This document shows positions 16,068-24,898 of a stretch of DNA of 27,731 nucleotides, one piece after another. Origin of the DNA: JBOGED01 sp050743625 (lineage in GTDB: Bacteria > Actinomycetota > Nitriliruptoria > Euzebyales > Egibacteraceae); NCBI GenBank assembly GCA_050743625.1, contig JBOGED010000164.1, forward strand, positions 1 to 27,731, given 5' to 3'. The notes under the pieces are model-generated. The model was not told the origin of the DNA. It did no database searches and saw only the letters and a list, made by a program, of their open reading frames with translations. A program made the position numbers and the translations under genes. Position 1 is the stretch's first letter. Every line of letters begins with the position of its first letter.

Positions 16068-16451
16068 ATGCTCGTTCTGGACGCAGGTGGGATCAGCCTT
16101 CTCGCTGGACGCTCTCAGCAGGCCGTTGCGCTCATCGCGGCATTTCGGCGCAACGGTCTATGGCCGGCCGTCGTGCCCTCGGTGGTGCTCGTTGAATCCC
16201 TGACTGGCCATCCCGGCCGAGATGCGTTAACGAACCGATTGCTGAAGATCTGTGAGCTGCAAGGGGAGGTGCCCGTACCTCTCGCGCGGCGAGCGGCCTC
16301 ACTGCGTAGTCGGGCTGGGCGGGGCTCGGCCGTTGACGCGATCATCGTGGCCTTCGCGGAGCCCCATGGGACGGTACTCACGTCGGATCCGGCGGACCTG
16401 TCCGCCCTCGCCGCCTACGCTGACGACGTCACGATCGAGCGGGCGTCGTAG
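16068..16451 (+). CDS. vapC: VapC-type PIN-domain ribonuclease toxin
   Basis: Endoribonuclease toxin, usually cutting tRNA or rRNA. 127 residues, a typical VapC length. The PIN acidic residues are all present: Asp5 (LVLDAGG), Glu43 (VVLVESL), Asp90 (SAVDAIIVA) and Asp107 (LTSDPADL). ATG 16068 has GAGGAG six bases upstream; longer ORFs in this frame begin inside vapB and are rejected. Second gene of the vapBC operon. No sign of damage, so an active module is likely. Confidence 0.9.
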   Translation: MLVLDAGGISLLAGRSQQAVALIAAFRRNGLWPAVVPSVVLVESLTGHPGRDALTNRLLKICELQGEVPVPLARRAASLRSRAGRGSAVDAIIVAFAEPHGTVLTSDPADLSALAAYADDVTIERAS

Positions 16452-16546
16452 GCGGTTCATCCGTGGCCTCATCCTGCCGTGGAGTATCAAATCCACCTGT
16501 CGCGTAGGACGACCAGCCCGACGAGCTGTGCCAGACCCAGACCTTC

Positions 16547-16592
16547 CCGAACAGGTATTTAGGGGTGTATGTGCCCCTAAATCCCTGTTCGG
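16547..16592. repeat. Long inverted repeat (19-bp arms, one mismatch, 8-base loop)
   Basis: CCGAACAGG-T-ATTTAGGGG pairs with CCCCTAAAT-C-CCTGTTCGG. It is far AT-richer than its surroundings and has no T-tract. It lies about 95 bp after vapC and just before the next start, so it could be a terminator, an operator, or a scar of a small transposable element. Confidence 0.8.
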
Positions 16593-16602
16593 AGAAATGC
16601 TC

Positions 16603-17041
16603 ATGAGCACCACAACCCGGCAACTGTCGATCACGGTTTGCAAGCGCCTAGATCCCCGAGCTCGTGGGATTTCCTCTCCGGTGGCCTTGAACATCACACC
16701 GGATGAGGTGATGGCGGTGAGTGGGGAAAGCCTCCCTTGGCTGGGTCAGTCGATCGAGGCGCTGCCGGCGGTGGCTGATGGGGGGAACGACGTGCCAGGA
16801 GTAGAAGGTTTGACCCGGTTCGACGGCAGTGCGGTCACGACCGTGCCTGAGTTGAGGGACTACTTCGCTGGCGACGCCATCCCGGTTTTTCGAGCGGCGG
16901 CAGGCCAACTTCCAACGGCTCGACGGGACGTGGCCATCCGCCACCTTCTTCCCGCCGTTGCTGACCGTGGTGGGGCTCGCCGCGCTGCTGTTCGGCCTCG
17001 TCATGGTCTGGGCCTCTAGAGGCCGGCCGGCCGTGGCAACC
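16603..17041 (+). pseudogene. Membrane-anchored hypothetical protein, frameshifted
   Basis: I do not recognise the family. From ATG 16603 (GGAG eight bases upstream) the first frame reads to about residue 95, including GVEGLTRFDGSAVTTVPELR and DYFAGDAIPVF. At the TTTTT run 16886-16890 an extra T seems to shift the frame; the next frame continues sensibly with RRQANFQRLDGTWPSATFFP and a C-terminal membrane helix (LLTVVGLAALLFGLVMVW). Without the correction the protein would end at 17019 in Arg-rich nonsense. The true 3' end is unclear, as the corrected frame stays open past 17041 antisense to other genes. Confidence 0.45.
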
Positions 17042-17059
17042 GCGAGCGGTCAACCCATC

Positions 17060-17137
17060 TCAGACTCGCTGTACGAGGAAGACGACCAAGAGGATAAGGA
17101 TGATCACGATCAGGATCCCGGTGATACTGCGCGGCAT
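17060..17137 (-). CDS. 25-residue single-span membrane peptide
   Basis: A very short gene: ATG 17137, with GGGAGG ending four bases upstream, encodes MPRSITG, a 15-residue run of Ile/Leu/Val/Phe, and QRV before TGA. It is one membrane helix with a positive N-terminus. The clean ribosome-binding site and uniform hydrophobicity argue for a real gene. Function unknown; similar tiny hydrophobic proteins are common in actinomycetes. It lies 112 bp downstream of the P450 on the same strand. Confidence 0.6.
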   Translation of the reverse strand: MPRSITGILIVIILILLVVFLVQRV

Positions 17138-17249
17138 GACGCCTCCCTTCGGCCAGTCAGCGCGCCGGCACAGGCGCTCCAGTCCGCTGGCCATACAAGA
17201 GGGATACCCCATCCCCCCGACTGGGATTCCTCTTTCGCCCCTCGGCCGC

Positions 17250-18506
17250 TCAATAGGCCACTGGTAAGGCGGCGAGGCCGCGGAAGTTCGGGTTGGGGCG
17301 CCACTCGACCGTCTCACAGTCGAGCCGCAGGTCGGGAAGGCGTTGGACGAGCGCCCTAATGGCCACCTCACCTTCGAGGCGCGCAAGCCGTGCGCCGATG
17401 CAGAAGTGAGGGCCGTTGCCAAAGCTCACGTGGCGCGGGACGGGTCGTGCGAGGTCCAGGCGGTCAGGTTCGGGAAACCTCGCCGGATCGCGGTTCGCCG
17501 CGGCGAGGACGGGCACCACCGCTTCACCCTCGCGCAGCATCTGACCTCCCAGTTCCACCGTCCCGGCGACCAGGCGGAACGCCATCTGGATCGGGCTGTC
17601 GTAGCGCAGCAGCTCCTCAATCGCCGAACGGATCAACTGTGGGTGCCGCAGCAGACGTCGCATCTGGTCGGGATGGCGGAGCAGCGCGAGCGTGCTGTTG
17701 CCGATCAGGTTGATGGAGGTCTCGTGGCCAGCGACAAGGAGCAGGAAACAGGTGCTCAGCAGCTCCTTCTCGCTGAGGCGGTCACCCCGGTCCCACGCGG
17801 TGACCAGCGCGCTGAGCAGATCGTCTCTTGGGTCGGATCGACGGAGATTGACCAGTCTGAGCAGGTACTCCTCGAAGGCGCTTATCGCCTGGTCAAGCTC
17901 CTCAAGCGCGGCTCCGGTGGGGATCAGCTGTGCCGTGTCGGTCAGTGCCGCGGTCCACTGCCGGATGAGCCCGCGGTCGGACGCGGGCACCCCGAGTAGC
18001 TCGCAGATGACGGTGATCGGCAGCGGGTAGGCGAGCTGGGCGATGAGATCGAAGCGGGGTCCCATCTCCACCGCCGCGTCCAGTAGCTCCCGCACGATGA
18101 CCCCAATGCGCGGGGTCAACACCTGCACTCGCCGGGAGGTGAACGCCTTGTTCACCAGCTTGCGTAAGCGCGTATGGTCCGGTGGGTCGGTGCCCACCAT
18201 GGACCCGTTCAGCCGCTGCGCGATCCTGCTGAGCTCCCGCCCTTCGCCCCCGAGGTACCGCTCTTGCCATCGTCGGGCGCGTTCGCTGTCATTTGACAAT
18301 CGCGGGTGGTTCAGTGCCGCATCGACGTCGGCATAGCGAGTGAGATACCAGATCCCCTGCGAGCTGCGATAGACCGGGTTCTCCCGCCTCATGCGCGCAT
18401 ACAGCGCATATGGGTCCTCGCGAAACTCAGGCGTCGCCATAGACCGCGTGATCTCGTCTAGCCGTTCATCGCGGTCGACGGCAGACGTGTGTGATGCGCT
18501 CGGCAT
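17250..18506 (-). CDS. Cytochrome P450 monooxygenase
   Basis: Soluble bacterial class I P450, needing a ferredoxin and reductase encoded elsewhere. 418 residues. I-helix AGHET (259-263) with the oxygen-activating Glu-Thr; K-helix ExxR (Glu298-Arg301); heme-binding loop FGNGPHFCIG with the axial Cys369. GTDPPDHTRLRKLV is the conserved C-helix region. ATG 18506 is chosen because GGAGGGGGG lies just upstream; an in-frame ATG at 18536 would span that site. No ferredoxin or pathway genes are nearby. The family resembles CYP107/CYP105-type enzymes of macrolide and xenobiotic hydroxylation, but the substrate cannot be told. Confidence 0.95.
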   Translation of the reverse strand: MPSASHTSAVDRDERLDEITRSMATPEFREDPYALYARMRRENPVYRSSQGIWYLTRYADVDAALNHPRLSNDSERARRWQERYLGGEGRELSRIAQRLNGSMVGTDPPDHTRLRKLVNKAFTSRRVQVLTPRIGVIVRELLDAAVEMGPRFDLIAQLAYPLPITVICELLGVPASDRGLIRQWTAALTDTAQLIPTGAALEELDQAISAFEEYLLRLVNLRRSDPRDDLLSALVTAWDRGDRLSEKELLSTCFLLLVAGHETSINLIGNSTLALLRHPDQMRRLLRHPQLIRSAIEELLRYDSPIQMAFRLVAGTVELGGQMLREGEAVVPVLAAANRDPARFPEPDRLDLARPVPRHVSFGNGPHFCIGARLARLEGEVAIRALVQRLPDLRLDCETVEWRPNPNFRGLAALPVAY

Positions 18507-18812
18507 GCCGTGTCCCCCCTCCTCCACGAACATCATCGATGAGATGAGCCCGCTATGGAAGTAGAGGAACTACGTAACTTTCCCACACTACGAAGTTAGA
18601 TCAGGTTTGACTCGCCTCCCACGCCTCTCGAGCGGGGCATCGAAAGAAGCGCCGGGCGCTACTGTGCAGAGTTTTGCCGAACTACCGGCATAACTGGCGC
18701 ACAGTGCAGGATTAGGCCACCAACCAACTCGCGCAAACCTGGCAACCGGGCGGTATGTGGCCCGATTCTCATCTCAGTGCAGGAGGGCAGCCGAGCTGGT
18801 CCGCAACGTCCT
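18507..18812. other. Gene-free stretch upstream of the P450 with a possible operator
   Basis: 306 bp without a credible gene. TAACTT (18575-18580) and AAGTTA (18593-18598) form an inverted repeat with a 12-base spacer about 70 bp before the P450 start, a possible repressor site. ACTGTGC and GCACAGT (about 18660-18705) form a second weak pair. Nothing else is visible. Confidence 0.35.
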
Positions 18813-20231
18813 CTAGAGGATCGGCGGCGGGGTGTAGGTGGCCGCGTCTGGGTTCGCCTTGACGATCGCGTCTACCCGCGCGATGACCTCGTCGACCTGG
18901 GAGGATGCCGCGCCGGTAAAGATCAGCGGGTCGGCGAGCAGGCCGTCCAGCGCGCCGGCGGGCAGGCTGAGGCGGGGATCGGTGGCCAGCCGGCGCATCA
19001 GGTCGTTGCCCGCCTGACCCCGCTCGCGCATGGCGAGCGCGACTGCCACCGCGTGTTCTTTGATCACCTCGTGCGCGGTCTCGCGGCCGACGCCGGCCCT
19101 GACGGCGGCCATCAGCACCGAGGTGGTGGCCAGGAACGGAAGGTAGCGGTCCAGCTCGCGAGCGATCACCGCCGGGTAGGCGCCGAGCTCGTCGAGCACA
19201 GTCAGGGTGGTCTCGATCAGCCCGTCGACCGCGAAGAACGCGTCCGGCAAGGCCACCCGGCGCACCACCGAGCAGGACACGTCGCCCTCGTTCCACTGGT
19301 TGCCGGCAAGCTCGCCGACCATGCCCGCATAGCCTCGCAGCACCACGGCGAGGCCGTTGATCCGCTCGCACGAGCGGGTGTTCATCTTGTGCGGCATCGC
19401 CGACGAGCCCACTTGGCCAGGCCGGAAGCCCTCGGTGACCAGCTCATGGCCAGCCATCAGCCGGATCGTGGTGGCCAGGTTGGACGGCCCGGCGGCCAGC
19501 TGCACCAGGGCGGTCAACACCTCATAGTCGAGCGAGCGCGGGTACACCTGGCCGACACTGGTCAGCACGTGGTCGAACCCGAGGTGCTCGGCCACCCGGC
19601 GCTCGAGGTCGGCGAGCTTGGCCGCATCCCCGCCGAGCAGGTCGAGCTGGTCCTGGCCGGTGCCGACCGGCCCCTTGATGCCGCGCAGGGGATACCGCTC
19701 GATCAGCTCGGTCAGCCGTTGGCGCGCGACGAGCATCTCGTCGGCCGTGCTGGCGAACCGCTTGCCCAGCGTGGTGGCCTGTGCGGCGACGTTGTGGCTG
19801 CGCCCGGCGATCACGAGCTGGCGGTACTCGCCCGCTCGGCGAGCGAGCCGGGCCAGCACCGCGACGGTCCGGTCGGCAAGGTGGACGAGGGCGGCCCGTA
19901 TCTGGGCCTGCTCGACGTTCTCGGTCAGGTCGCGGCTGGTCAGGCCCTTGTGCACGTGCTGGTGCCCGGCGAGCGCGTTGAACTCCTCGATGCGGGCCTT
20001 GACGTCGTGCCGGGTTACCCGCTCACGGGCCGCGATCGACTCCAGGTTGACCTGCTCATGGACCCGCTCGTAGTCGGAGATCGCCCCGGCCGGCACGTCG
20101 ACACCCATCTGACACTGAGCACGGAGCACCGCGAGCCACAGCCGCCGCTCCCGCACGACCTTGTGCTCGGGAGAGAACAGCTCGACCAGCTCGGCGCTGG
20201 CGTACCGGCTGGCCAGCACGTTGGGAATCAC
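18813..20231 (-). CDS. purB: Adenylosuccinate lyase
   Basis: Cleaves adenylosuccinate to AMP and SAICAR to AICAR in purine synthesis, releasing fumarate; a cytosolic homotetramer. 472 residues, the usual length. The fumarase/lyase superfamily signature GSSAMPHKMN is present, with the catalytic Ser. HKGLTSRDLTEN and GRSHNVAAQATTLGKRF carry further active-site residues. GTG start at 20231; no clear Shine-Dalgarno site. It lies 23 bp after the response regulator on the same strand, but functional linkage is unlikely. Intact housekeeping gene. Confidence 0.97.
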   Translation of the reverse strand: MIPNVLASRYASAELVELFSPEHKVVRERRLWLAVLRAQCQMGVDVPAGAISDYERVHEQVNLESIAARERVTRHDVKARIEEFNALAGHQHVHKGLTSRDLTENVEQAQIRAALVHLADRTVAVLARLARRAGEYRQLVIAGRSHNVAAQATTLGKRFASTADEMLVARQRLTELIERYPLRGIKGPVGTGQDQLDLLGGDAAKLADLERRVAEHLGFDHVLTSVGQVYPRSLDYEVLTALVQLAAGPSNLATTIRLMAGHELVTEGFRPGQVGSSAMPHKMNTRSCERINGLAVVLRGYAGMVGELAGNQWNEGDVSCSVVRRVALPDAFFAVDGLIETTLTVLDELGAYPAVIARELDRYLPFLATTSVLMAAVRAGVGRETAHEVIKEHAVAVALAMRERGQAGNDLMRRLATDPRLSLPAGALDGLLADPLIFTGAASSQVDEVIARVDAIVKANPDAATYTPPPIL

Positions 20232-20254
20232 CCGGCAAGCCTACGACGCACCGG

Positions 20255-20914
20255 TCAGGCTGGGTGGCCGGCGCCGAGCCCGGCTTGGCGTGCGGTTGCG
20301 ATCGCTTGCGCCCGGTCGGGTACCTGCAGCTTGCCCAGGATGTTGGCGACGTGGTTCCGCACGGTCTTGGGGCTGAGGTACAGACGGCGAGCGAGATCGG
20401 CGTTGCCGCAGCCTTGCGCGAGGAGGTCGAGGATCTCCAGCTCCCGCGGCGTCAGCTGAGGAAATGGGTTTGCCTCCACGGCACGGCCGGTGAGCCGGCT
20501 AAGGACGTGGTCGGCCACGCCCGTGCCGAAGACCGCGCCGCCCGCGGCGACCGAGCGCAGCGCCTGCGCGATATCGGAATGGCTGGCGCCCTTCAATAGG
20601 TAGCCCCGTGCCCCCGCCCGGAGCGCCGCGACGAGCATCTCGTCGTCCTCGTACATGGTCAGCACGAGCACCGCCGTCTCAGGCTGGTCCGCGAGGATCC
20701 GCCGGGTTGCCTCCACCCCGTCGAGCTCTGGCATGTGCAGATCCATGACGATCACCGCCGGCTGGCTTTGTGCGGCGACCTCGACCGCCTCGGTGCCCGT
20801 GGCGGCGCTCCCGACCAGCTCGAGGTCGGGCAGCGTCGCGAGGACAGCGCGTAACCCCTCGCGGACGATGGGGTGGTCGTCCGCGATCATGACCGTGATC
20901 GGGTGCCGGGTCAT
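20255..20914 (-). CDS. NarL/FixJ-family response regulator
   Basis: DNA-binding partner of the adjacent kinase. 219 residues. Receiver domain (about 5-120) with the acidic pair DDHP, phospho-acceptor Asp58 (VMDLHMPE), Thr86 and Lys108. LuxR-type helix-turn-helix (about 150-210; LTPRELEILDLLAQG, LARRLYLSPKTVRNH). The start is ATG 20914, which would overlap the kinase stop as ATGA if the kinase were in its expected frame. As sequenced, a frame change in the kinase opens the frame through this ATG. The regulator can still be made from its own start. Confidence 0.93.
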   Translation of the reverse strand: MTRHPITVMIADDHPIVREGLRAVLATLPDLELVGSAATGTEAVEVAAQSQPAVIVMDLHMPELDGVEATRRILADQPETAVLVLTMYEDDEMLVAALRAGARGYLLKGASHSDIAQALRSVAAGGAVFGTGVADHVLSRLTGRAVEANPFPQLTPRELEILDLLAQGCGNADLARRLYLSPKTVRNHVANILGKLQVPDRAQAIATARQAGLGAGHPA

Positions 20915-22958
20915 TGGCCGTCCAGGGGAAGCTCGGCGCGGATACAGGTGCCGCGGCCGGGTTGACCCTGCGCGGTCAACGTGCCGCCCAGCTCCTCGGC
21001 GCTCACGCATCGACCGCAGCCCCACTCCCGCGCGGTGCTCCTCGGGCAGGCCGATCCCGTCGTCGACGATCTCGACGACCAGCCTGGACGCGAGCGTCAG
21101 CCTGACGTCGCAATGCTTCGCGCCGGCGTGCCGGACAGCATTCGTGACGGCCTCCGTCGCGATCCGGTAGGCGGCGACCTCGACGGCGGCGGGCAGCTCT
21201 GGAAAGTCGGCGGGCGCGCTGACCGCGATCTCCGGGCCCCTGGCCGCGGCGCTGAAGGCAAGCGTCCGCTGGCGGATCGCCCGGACGAGGCCGACCTGGT
21301 CCAGCGCGGGAGGGCGGAGGTCGTCCACCACACGGCGGACCTCGGTCACGCATGCCTGCAGCTCCCGTTCCAGCTCCCCGAGCGTGGTGGAGGCTTGCGC
21401 GACGTCGGTGGCGAGCAACGCCCGAGCGGCTCCGACCTGCATGGTCATACCCGCCAAGCTCGGACCAAGCCCGTCGTGGAGGTCGCGACGGAGCCTGCGG
21501 CGCTCCTCCTCGCGAGAGCGGACCAGCCGCTCGCGCGAGCGTTGCAGGTCGGCGGTCAGCATCACCGCGTGAGCGGCCAGGCCCGCCTGGAGGGCAAGGT
21601 TGTGGAGGAGGCCGCGCTCGGCGGTCGTGAACGCCTGGGCCGTGCCCCGCGGGCTGACCAGCAGGTGGCCCACGACCTGTCCCTGATAGGTCATGGGGAA
21701 CGTCTCCGGCTTGACCACGCGCCGGCCGTAGCTGGCGACCAACCGCGGGCTGCCCTCACCCGCGGTCAGCTCAACCGCGGCGTACGGCAACTGGAGCGCC
21801 TCGGCGACGGTCTGTGCGACTCGGGGCAGCACCGCGGTGGGATCCACGGCCTGCTCCAAGCTGTGACCCAGCCGGCTGACCACCTCATACGGCTGGTCCC
21901 GGTCGCCGTAGAGCAGCCGGTTCACTCCCCGCTGCAGCCGATCCCGCAGCGGCCCGAACATGACCGCGACCGCCCCGGTGGCTACGAGCTCTGGCCCGAA
22001 CCGAGCCCGGGTCGAGAGCACCCCACCCAAGAGGATCACCATTCCCGCGTATGCACCCACGACCAGCAGCGTCATGGTGGCGTAGACCAGGGACCGGTTG
22101 AGCAACAGATCGATGTCGTACAGCCGGTACTTCAAGATGACGATCACCGCCGTGACCGGAACCGCCGTCGCAGTGACAGCCCACGCCCCAGGAACTCCCT
22201 GGCTATCAAGTACGATCCCGACCGGGACAAGGGCCGCTCCCATCGCGAGCCACCTGAGTTGCTGGCGAGCCTCGCCCGTGACGAGCTCCGATCGCGCCAC
22301 CAGCGATCCGACCGCCGCCACCATGCTCGTCAAGATGACGAATACTCCCCCGATGAGGCCTACTTGTAGGGCGATCAGTGCGCGCCCGGTGGGTATGCCC
22401 CCATCTTCGTGTGCGAGGTCTGGAACCCACCATGCCGCGAGGCTGAGAAAGGCCATCGCGACGCAGAGACCCGCCACGATCGCGACCACCACAGGCCGCC
22501 AACCCCGAGAGGGCAGCCTCCCGTCGGGGAACACCAGCAGAGCCAGCGGCAGCAGTCCCCATCCGACGAAGAACGACCATTGGCTGATCCACGCCAACAA
22601 ACGCTGGTTTGAGAAGACGTCACCGACGACCTCGAGCGCCGAGATCACCCCGATGGCCGTGAATAGCCAACCCACCGGGTTTCCGTGGCTGGCGGACCGC
22701 CAGCGTCCTGCCCAGGAGCGTGAACACCACGGCCGACACTGGGGCATGCGAGTAGAACCCGCTTGGATCGGACGCAATGCCGAGCGAGGGACCTATCACG
22801 ACGGCGAGCAAGAGCAGCACGAAGACGCCGCTCAGGGCTCGCGTCAAGCCCGCCCGCCCGGGTCCCGAGTTCCCTGCCCCGGAGTCCGCGCCGGCTGGCA
22901 CAGGCTCCGGCGCGGCAACTACACCAGATCCGGCCATCGGCGGCGACCATCTTGCCAT
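20912..22958 (-). CDS. Membrane sensor histidine kinase (HisKA_3 type), two frame changes
   Basis: Autokinase for the NarL-type regulator downstream. From ATG 22958 (AAGGAG five bases upstream) it reads about nine hydrophobic segments, then a GAF-like region, the HisKA_3 phospho-acceptor box (EEERRRLRRDLHDGLGP; His is the site) and an HATPase_c domain (ATEAVTNAVRHAG, VDDGIGLP, GVGLRSMRER). Two corrections are needed. An extra A in the run at 22680-22682 splits TLLGRTLAVRQPR from NPVGWLFTAIG. Two bases seem lost near 20998-21004, where MRER should continue as AEELGGTLTAQGQPGRG and stop at 20912. Uncorrected, translation runs into the regulator as a fusion. Corrected length is about 680 residues. 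Confidence 0.85.
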
Positions 22959-23003
22959 AACCGCTCCTTCGGCATCCTTGTCGGCGCTGGCCGCGCTTGT
23001 CGA

Positions 23004-23519
23004 CTACCCACCGCCCGCCTTTCGACCAAGGTTCCTCAGCTTGCTTTGACGGAAGACCACTCCAGGGATCGAGGTGGTGGTATGGTCGCGGATGATTGCC
23101 GCAAGCCTCCACGCGAACAGCTCGAAGTCGATATCCTCGTCGATGAAGGCCATCACCTGGTCGAAATAGTAGTCCCCGAGAAACTTTGGCGCGAGGGCGT
23201 GAACGAAGGTCCTGACCTCGCTTCTTATCTTCTCTCTATGGTCAGTCTGATCTTCTGTGTTGACGACCAGATAGTGTAACGTCATTGGTTGATCGACTGG
23301 ATCGAGTCGTCGCCCCGCTGCATCGTAGTAGTCGAACTCGTCCAGCCGGGCGGGTTCGCCTTCATCATCTCTCTCTTTGGTAAGGATGTGCTCCACCATT
23401 TCGAGCACGGAGAATGCCACGTATGTGAGCCCGTTTTTCTTCTTATCAAAGGCGAAGATCGGCCCTTGAGGATGTTCCCGGTATCCGTACCCAGCCATGG
23501 GGACCTCTTCCTCGATCAT
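23004..23519 (-). CDS. Hypothetical acidic protein (171 aa), possible ECF-regulon member
   Basis: Family not recognised. 171 residues from ATG 23519 (AGGAG five bases upstream); a second start at 23498 gives MAGYGYREHPQGPIFAFDKK. It is soluble, acidic in the middle (KERDDEGEPARLDEFDYYDA) and helical toward the C-terminus (FDQVMAFIDEDIDFELFAW), ending in a basic tail. Base composition is clearly lower in GC than the neighbours, suggesting recent acquisition. The 39-bp motif shared with doxX and the sigma factor lies 82 bp upstream in the same relative orientation, hinting at co-regulation. It ends 45 bp before the kinase gene on the same strand. Confidence 0.8.
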   Translation of the reverse strand: MIEEEVPMAGYGYREHPQGPIFAFDKKKNGLTYVAFSVLEMVEHILTKERDDEGEPARLDEFDYYDAAGRRLDPVDQPMTLHYLVVNTEDQTDHREKIRSEVRTFVHALAPKFLGDYYFDQVMAFIDEDIDFELFAWRLAAIIRDHTTTSIPGVVFRQSKLRNLGRKAGGG

Positions 23520-23601
23520 CGTTGCTCCTGTACAGCAGGACCGCCGGCCAGGCGCCCTTGATACATCGGCTTGGTCTGCCGACTACAGTCGCCTTGCCGG
23601 C

Positions 23602-23640
23602 GTCCCGGTGTCTGTAGGCGTCTGTCCCGTCTCTGCCCGG
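23602..23640 (-). promoter_or_regulatory. 39-bp shared control motif, copy A (toward the 171-aa gene)
   Basis: Read on the minus strand: CGGGCA, then CGGGAC 10 bp on, the invariant GCCTACAGACAC, and a second CGGGAC 22 bp after the first. 32 of 39 bases match copy B and 33 match copy C, without gaps. It ends 82 bp before ATG 23519. Confidence 0.75.
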
Positions 23641-23642
23641 CC

Positions 23643-24555
23643 TCACCCGCCGATCCGGGCGAGGGAGCCGACGGGTGTGGCGGGCGCCTCCTTCCGCGTG
23701 GGACGGTGCGACTTGACGGTCGAGGCGCTGACCAGCAGCGCGAGAAGTGCGCCGTAGATGGGGAGATGCCCCAGAAGCTCGGCGCCGCCGAATAGCGGGA
23801 CGGGTGCCAGGAACAGGATGAACGCGGCGCCCGCCACCATCCGTGGGGTGGCCCCGGACATTAGGAGCAAGCCGAGCAGCAGCTCTGTCGACGCGGCGAT
23901 GCGGATGAAGGTAGCCGTGTCCAGTCCGAGCCCCATCAGCTGTGGCAGGTTGACGGTGGGGAAGGTCTGCAGGAGCGCCGCCGCCAGCGCGGGAGCGGCC
24001 AGCTTCTCGCTCACCGCCGCGGCGATGAGCGCGATGCCGAGGCTGAGGCGCAAGGCCACGAGCCCGAGGGGACGCCGGCGGTCGGCCAGCCACAGGAACG
24101 ACGCGCTTCGCCAGAGGTGCGCGCTCTCGAGCACCGGGACCGGCCCCACGAGCATCACCCCAACGACGGCGAGCAACCCGACCGCCGCGGCGGCATCGCG
24201 CGCTCGAACGCCTGAGATCAACCAGGCGCCGGCAGCCCCCTCGAGCGCGAGCGCCCATCCGCCCGAAGCGAGCGGCAACGTCAAGTGCGGCGCCAGAAAG
24301 CTGCCAGTCCCCGCGAGCCCCAAGAGGGCCCCACCGAGGCCGCCCGCGACGAGCCGCGGCAGCAAAGGCCGCACCTCCATGAGTGGCGGGAGGTTGGGTA
24401 GGTCGGGAATCCGTCCCCGCCAGACCCGCGAAGACGCCAGCGGCGCCGACCATCGCGATGGTGGCCGGGTCGAGCATGAACCGCCAGTCGGTCGGAAACG
24501 GCGTCGACAAGTCGACGAACCACTTGGCGTGCGCGAGTACGACGATGTGCGACAT
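23643..24555 (-). CDS. DoxX-like integral membrane protein, one frame change
   Basis: DoxX-family proteins are small polytopic proteins linked to quinone or thiol redox and oxidative stress. From ATG 24555 (AGGGGGC upstream; GTG 24558 also possible) the first frame gives MSHIVVLAHAKWFVDLSTPF and DPATIAMVGAAGVFAGLAG. Near 24411-24416 one extra base shifts the frame, and the natural sequence continues IPDLPNLPPLMEVRPLLPRL with about eight more hydrophobic segments. The DoxX-like core is SLGIALIAAAVSEKLAAPAL, TELLLGLL and ELLGHLPIYG. If translation instead starts at ATG 24380, a 245-residue protein lacking the first span would result. Copy B of the 39-bp motif lies 70 bp upstream. Confidence 0.8.
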
Positions 24556-24625
24556 CACTGCCCCCTGAATCCCGCATTGACCGCGCCAACGGCGCTGGCG
24601 CGGGACTCACGTTGGGGCACTGGCC

Positions 24626-24664
24626 GTCCCAGTGTCTGTAGGCATGCATCCCGTCGTTGCCCGG
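24626..24664 (-). promoter_or_regulatory. 39-bp shared control motif, copy B (toward doxX)
   Basis: Same gap-free motif as copies A and C, read on the minus strand toward the DoxX-like gene, 70 bp before ATG 24555. The second half-site is TGGGAC rather than CGGGAC and the first is CGGGAT. Confidence 0.75.
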
Positions 24665-24757
24665 ATCGGTTCTGGAGCCGGTCAGCCAGCCACTCGCCGG
24701 TAACGCTCTCGGGACGCCTGCACGCCATCGTCCATCCCGTGAGGACGCCAGGAGCAC

Positions 24758-24796
24758 TTGGGCACAGGCGGGACGGTCGCCTACAGACACCGGGAC
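24758..24796 (+). promoter_or_regulatory. 39-bp shared control motif, copy C (toward the sigma factor)
   Basis: Same motif on the plus strand, 102 bp before the sigma-factor ATG. 93 bp of sequence separates it from the divergent copy B, so the doxX-sigma intergenic region has back-to-back copies. Confidence 0.75.
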
Positions 24797-24898
24797 ACGG
24801 CCCGGACGATCCTGGAGCACGAGAACCTTGGAGCGCGAGAACTTGGACGGCTCGCACGGGCGACAGCGGAGGTGGGGCAAGTGTGCTTCCAGCCATCG

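Noticed and set aside
18777..20459. 560-codon plus-strand open frame opposite purB and the response regulator
   Set aside because: Typical high-GC antisense frame: His/Arg/Gly-rich, no domain pattern, while purB on the other strand is intact with its signature.
20255..22777. Genuine hybrid histidine kinase
   Set aside because: The joining segment is Arg/Pro nonsense in this frame, and the adjacent frame gives the conserved kinase C-terminus with a stop at ATGA.
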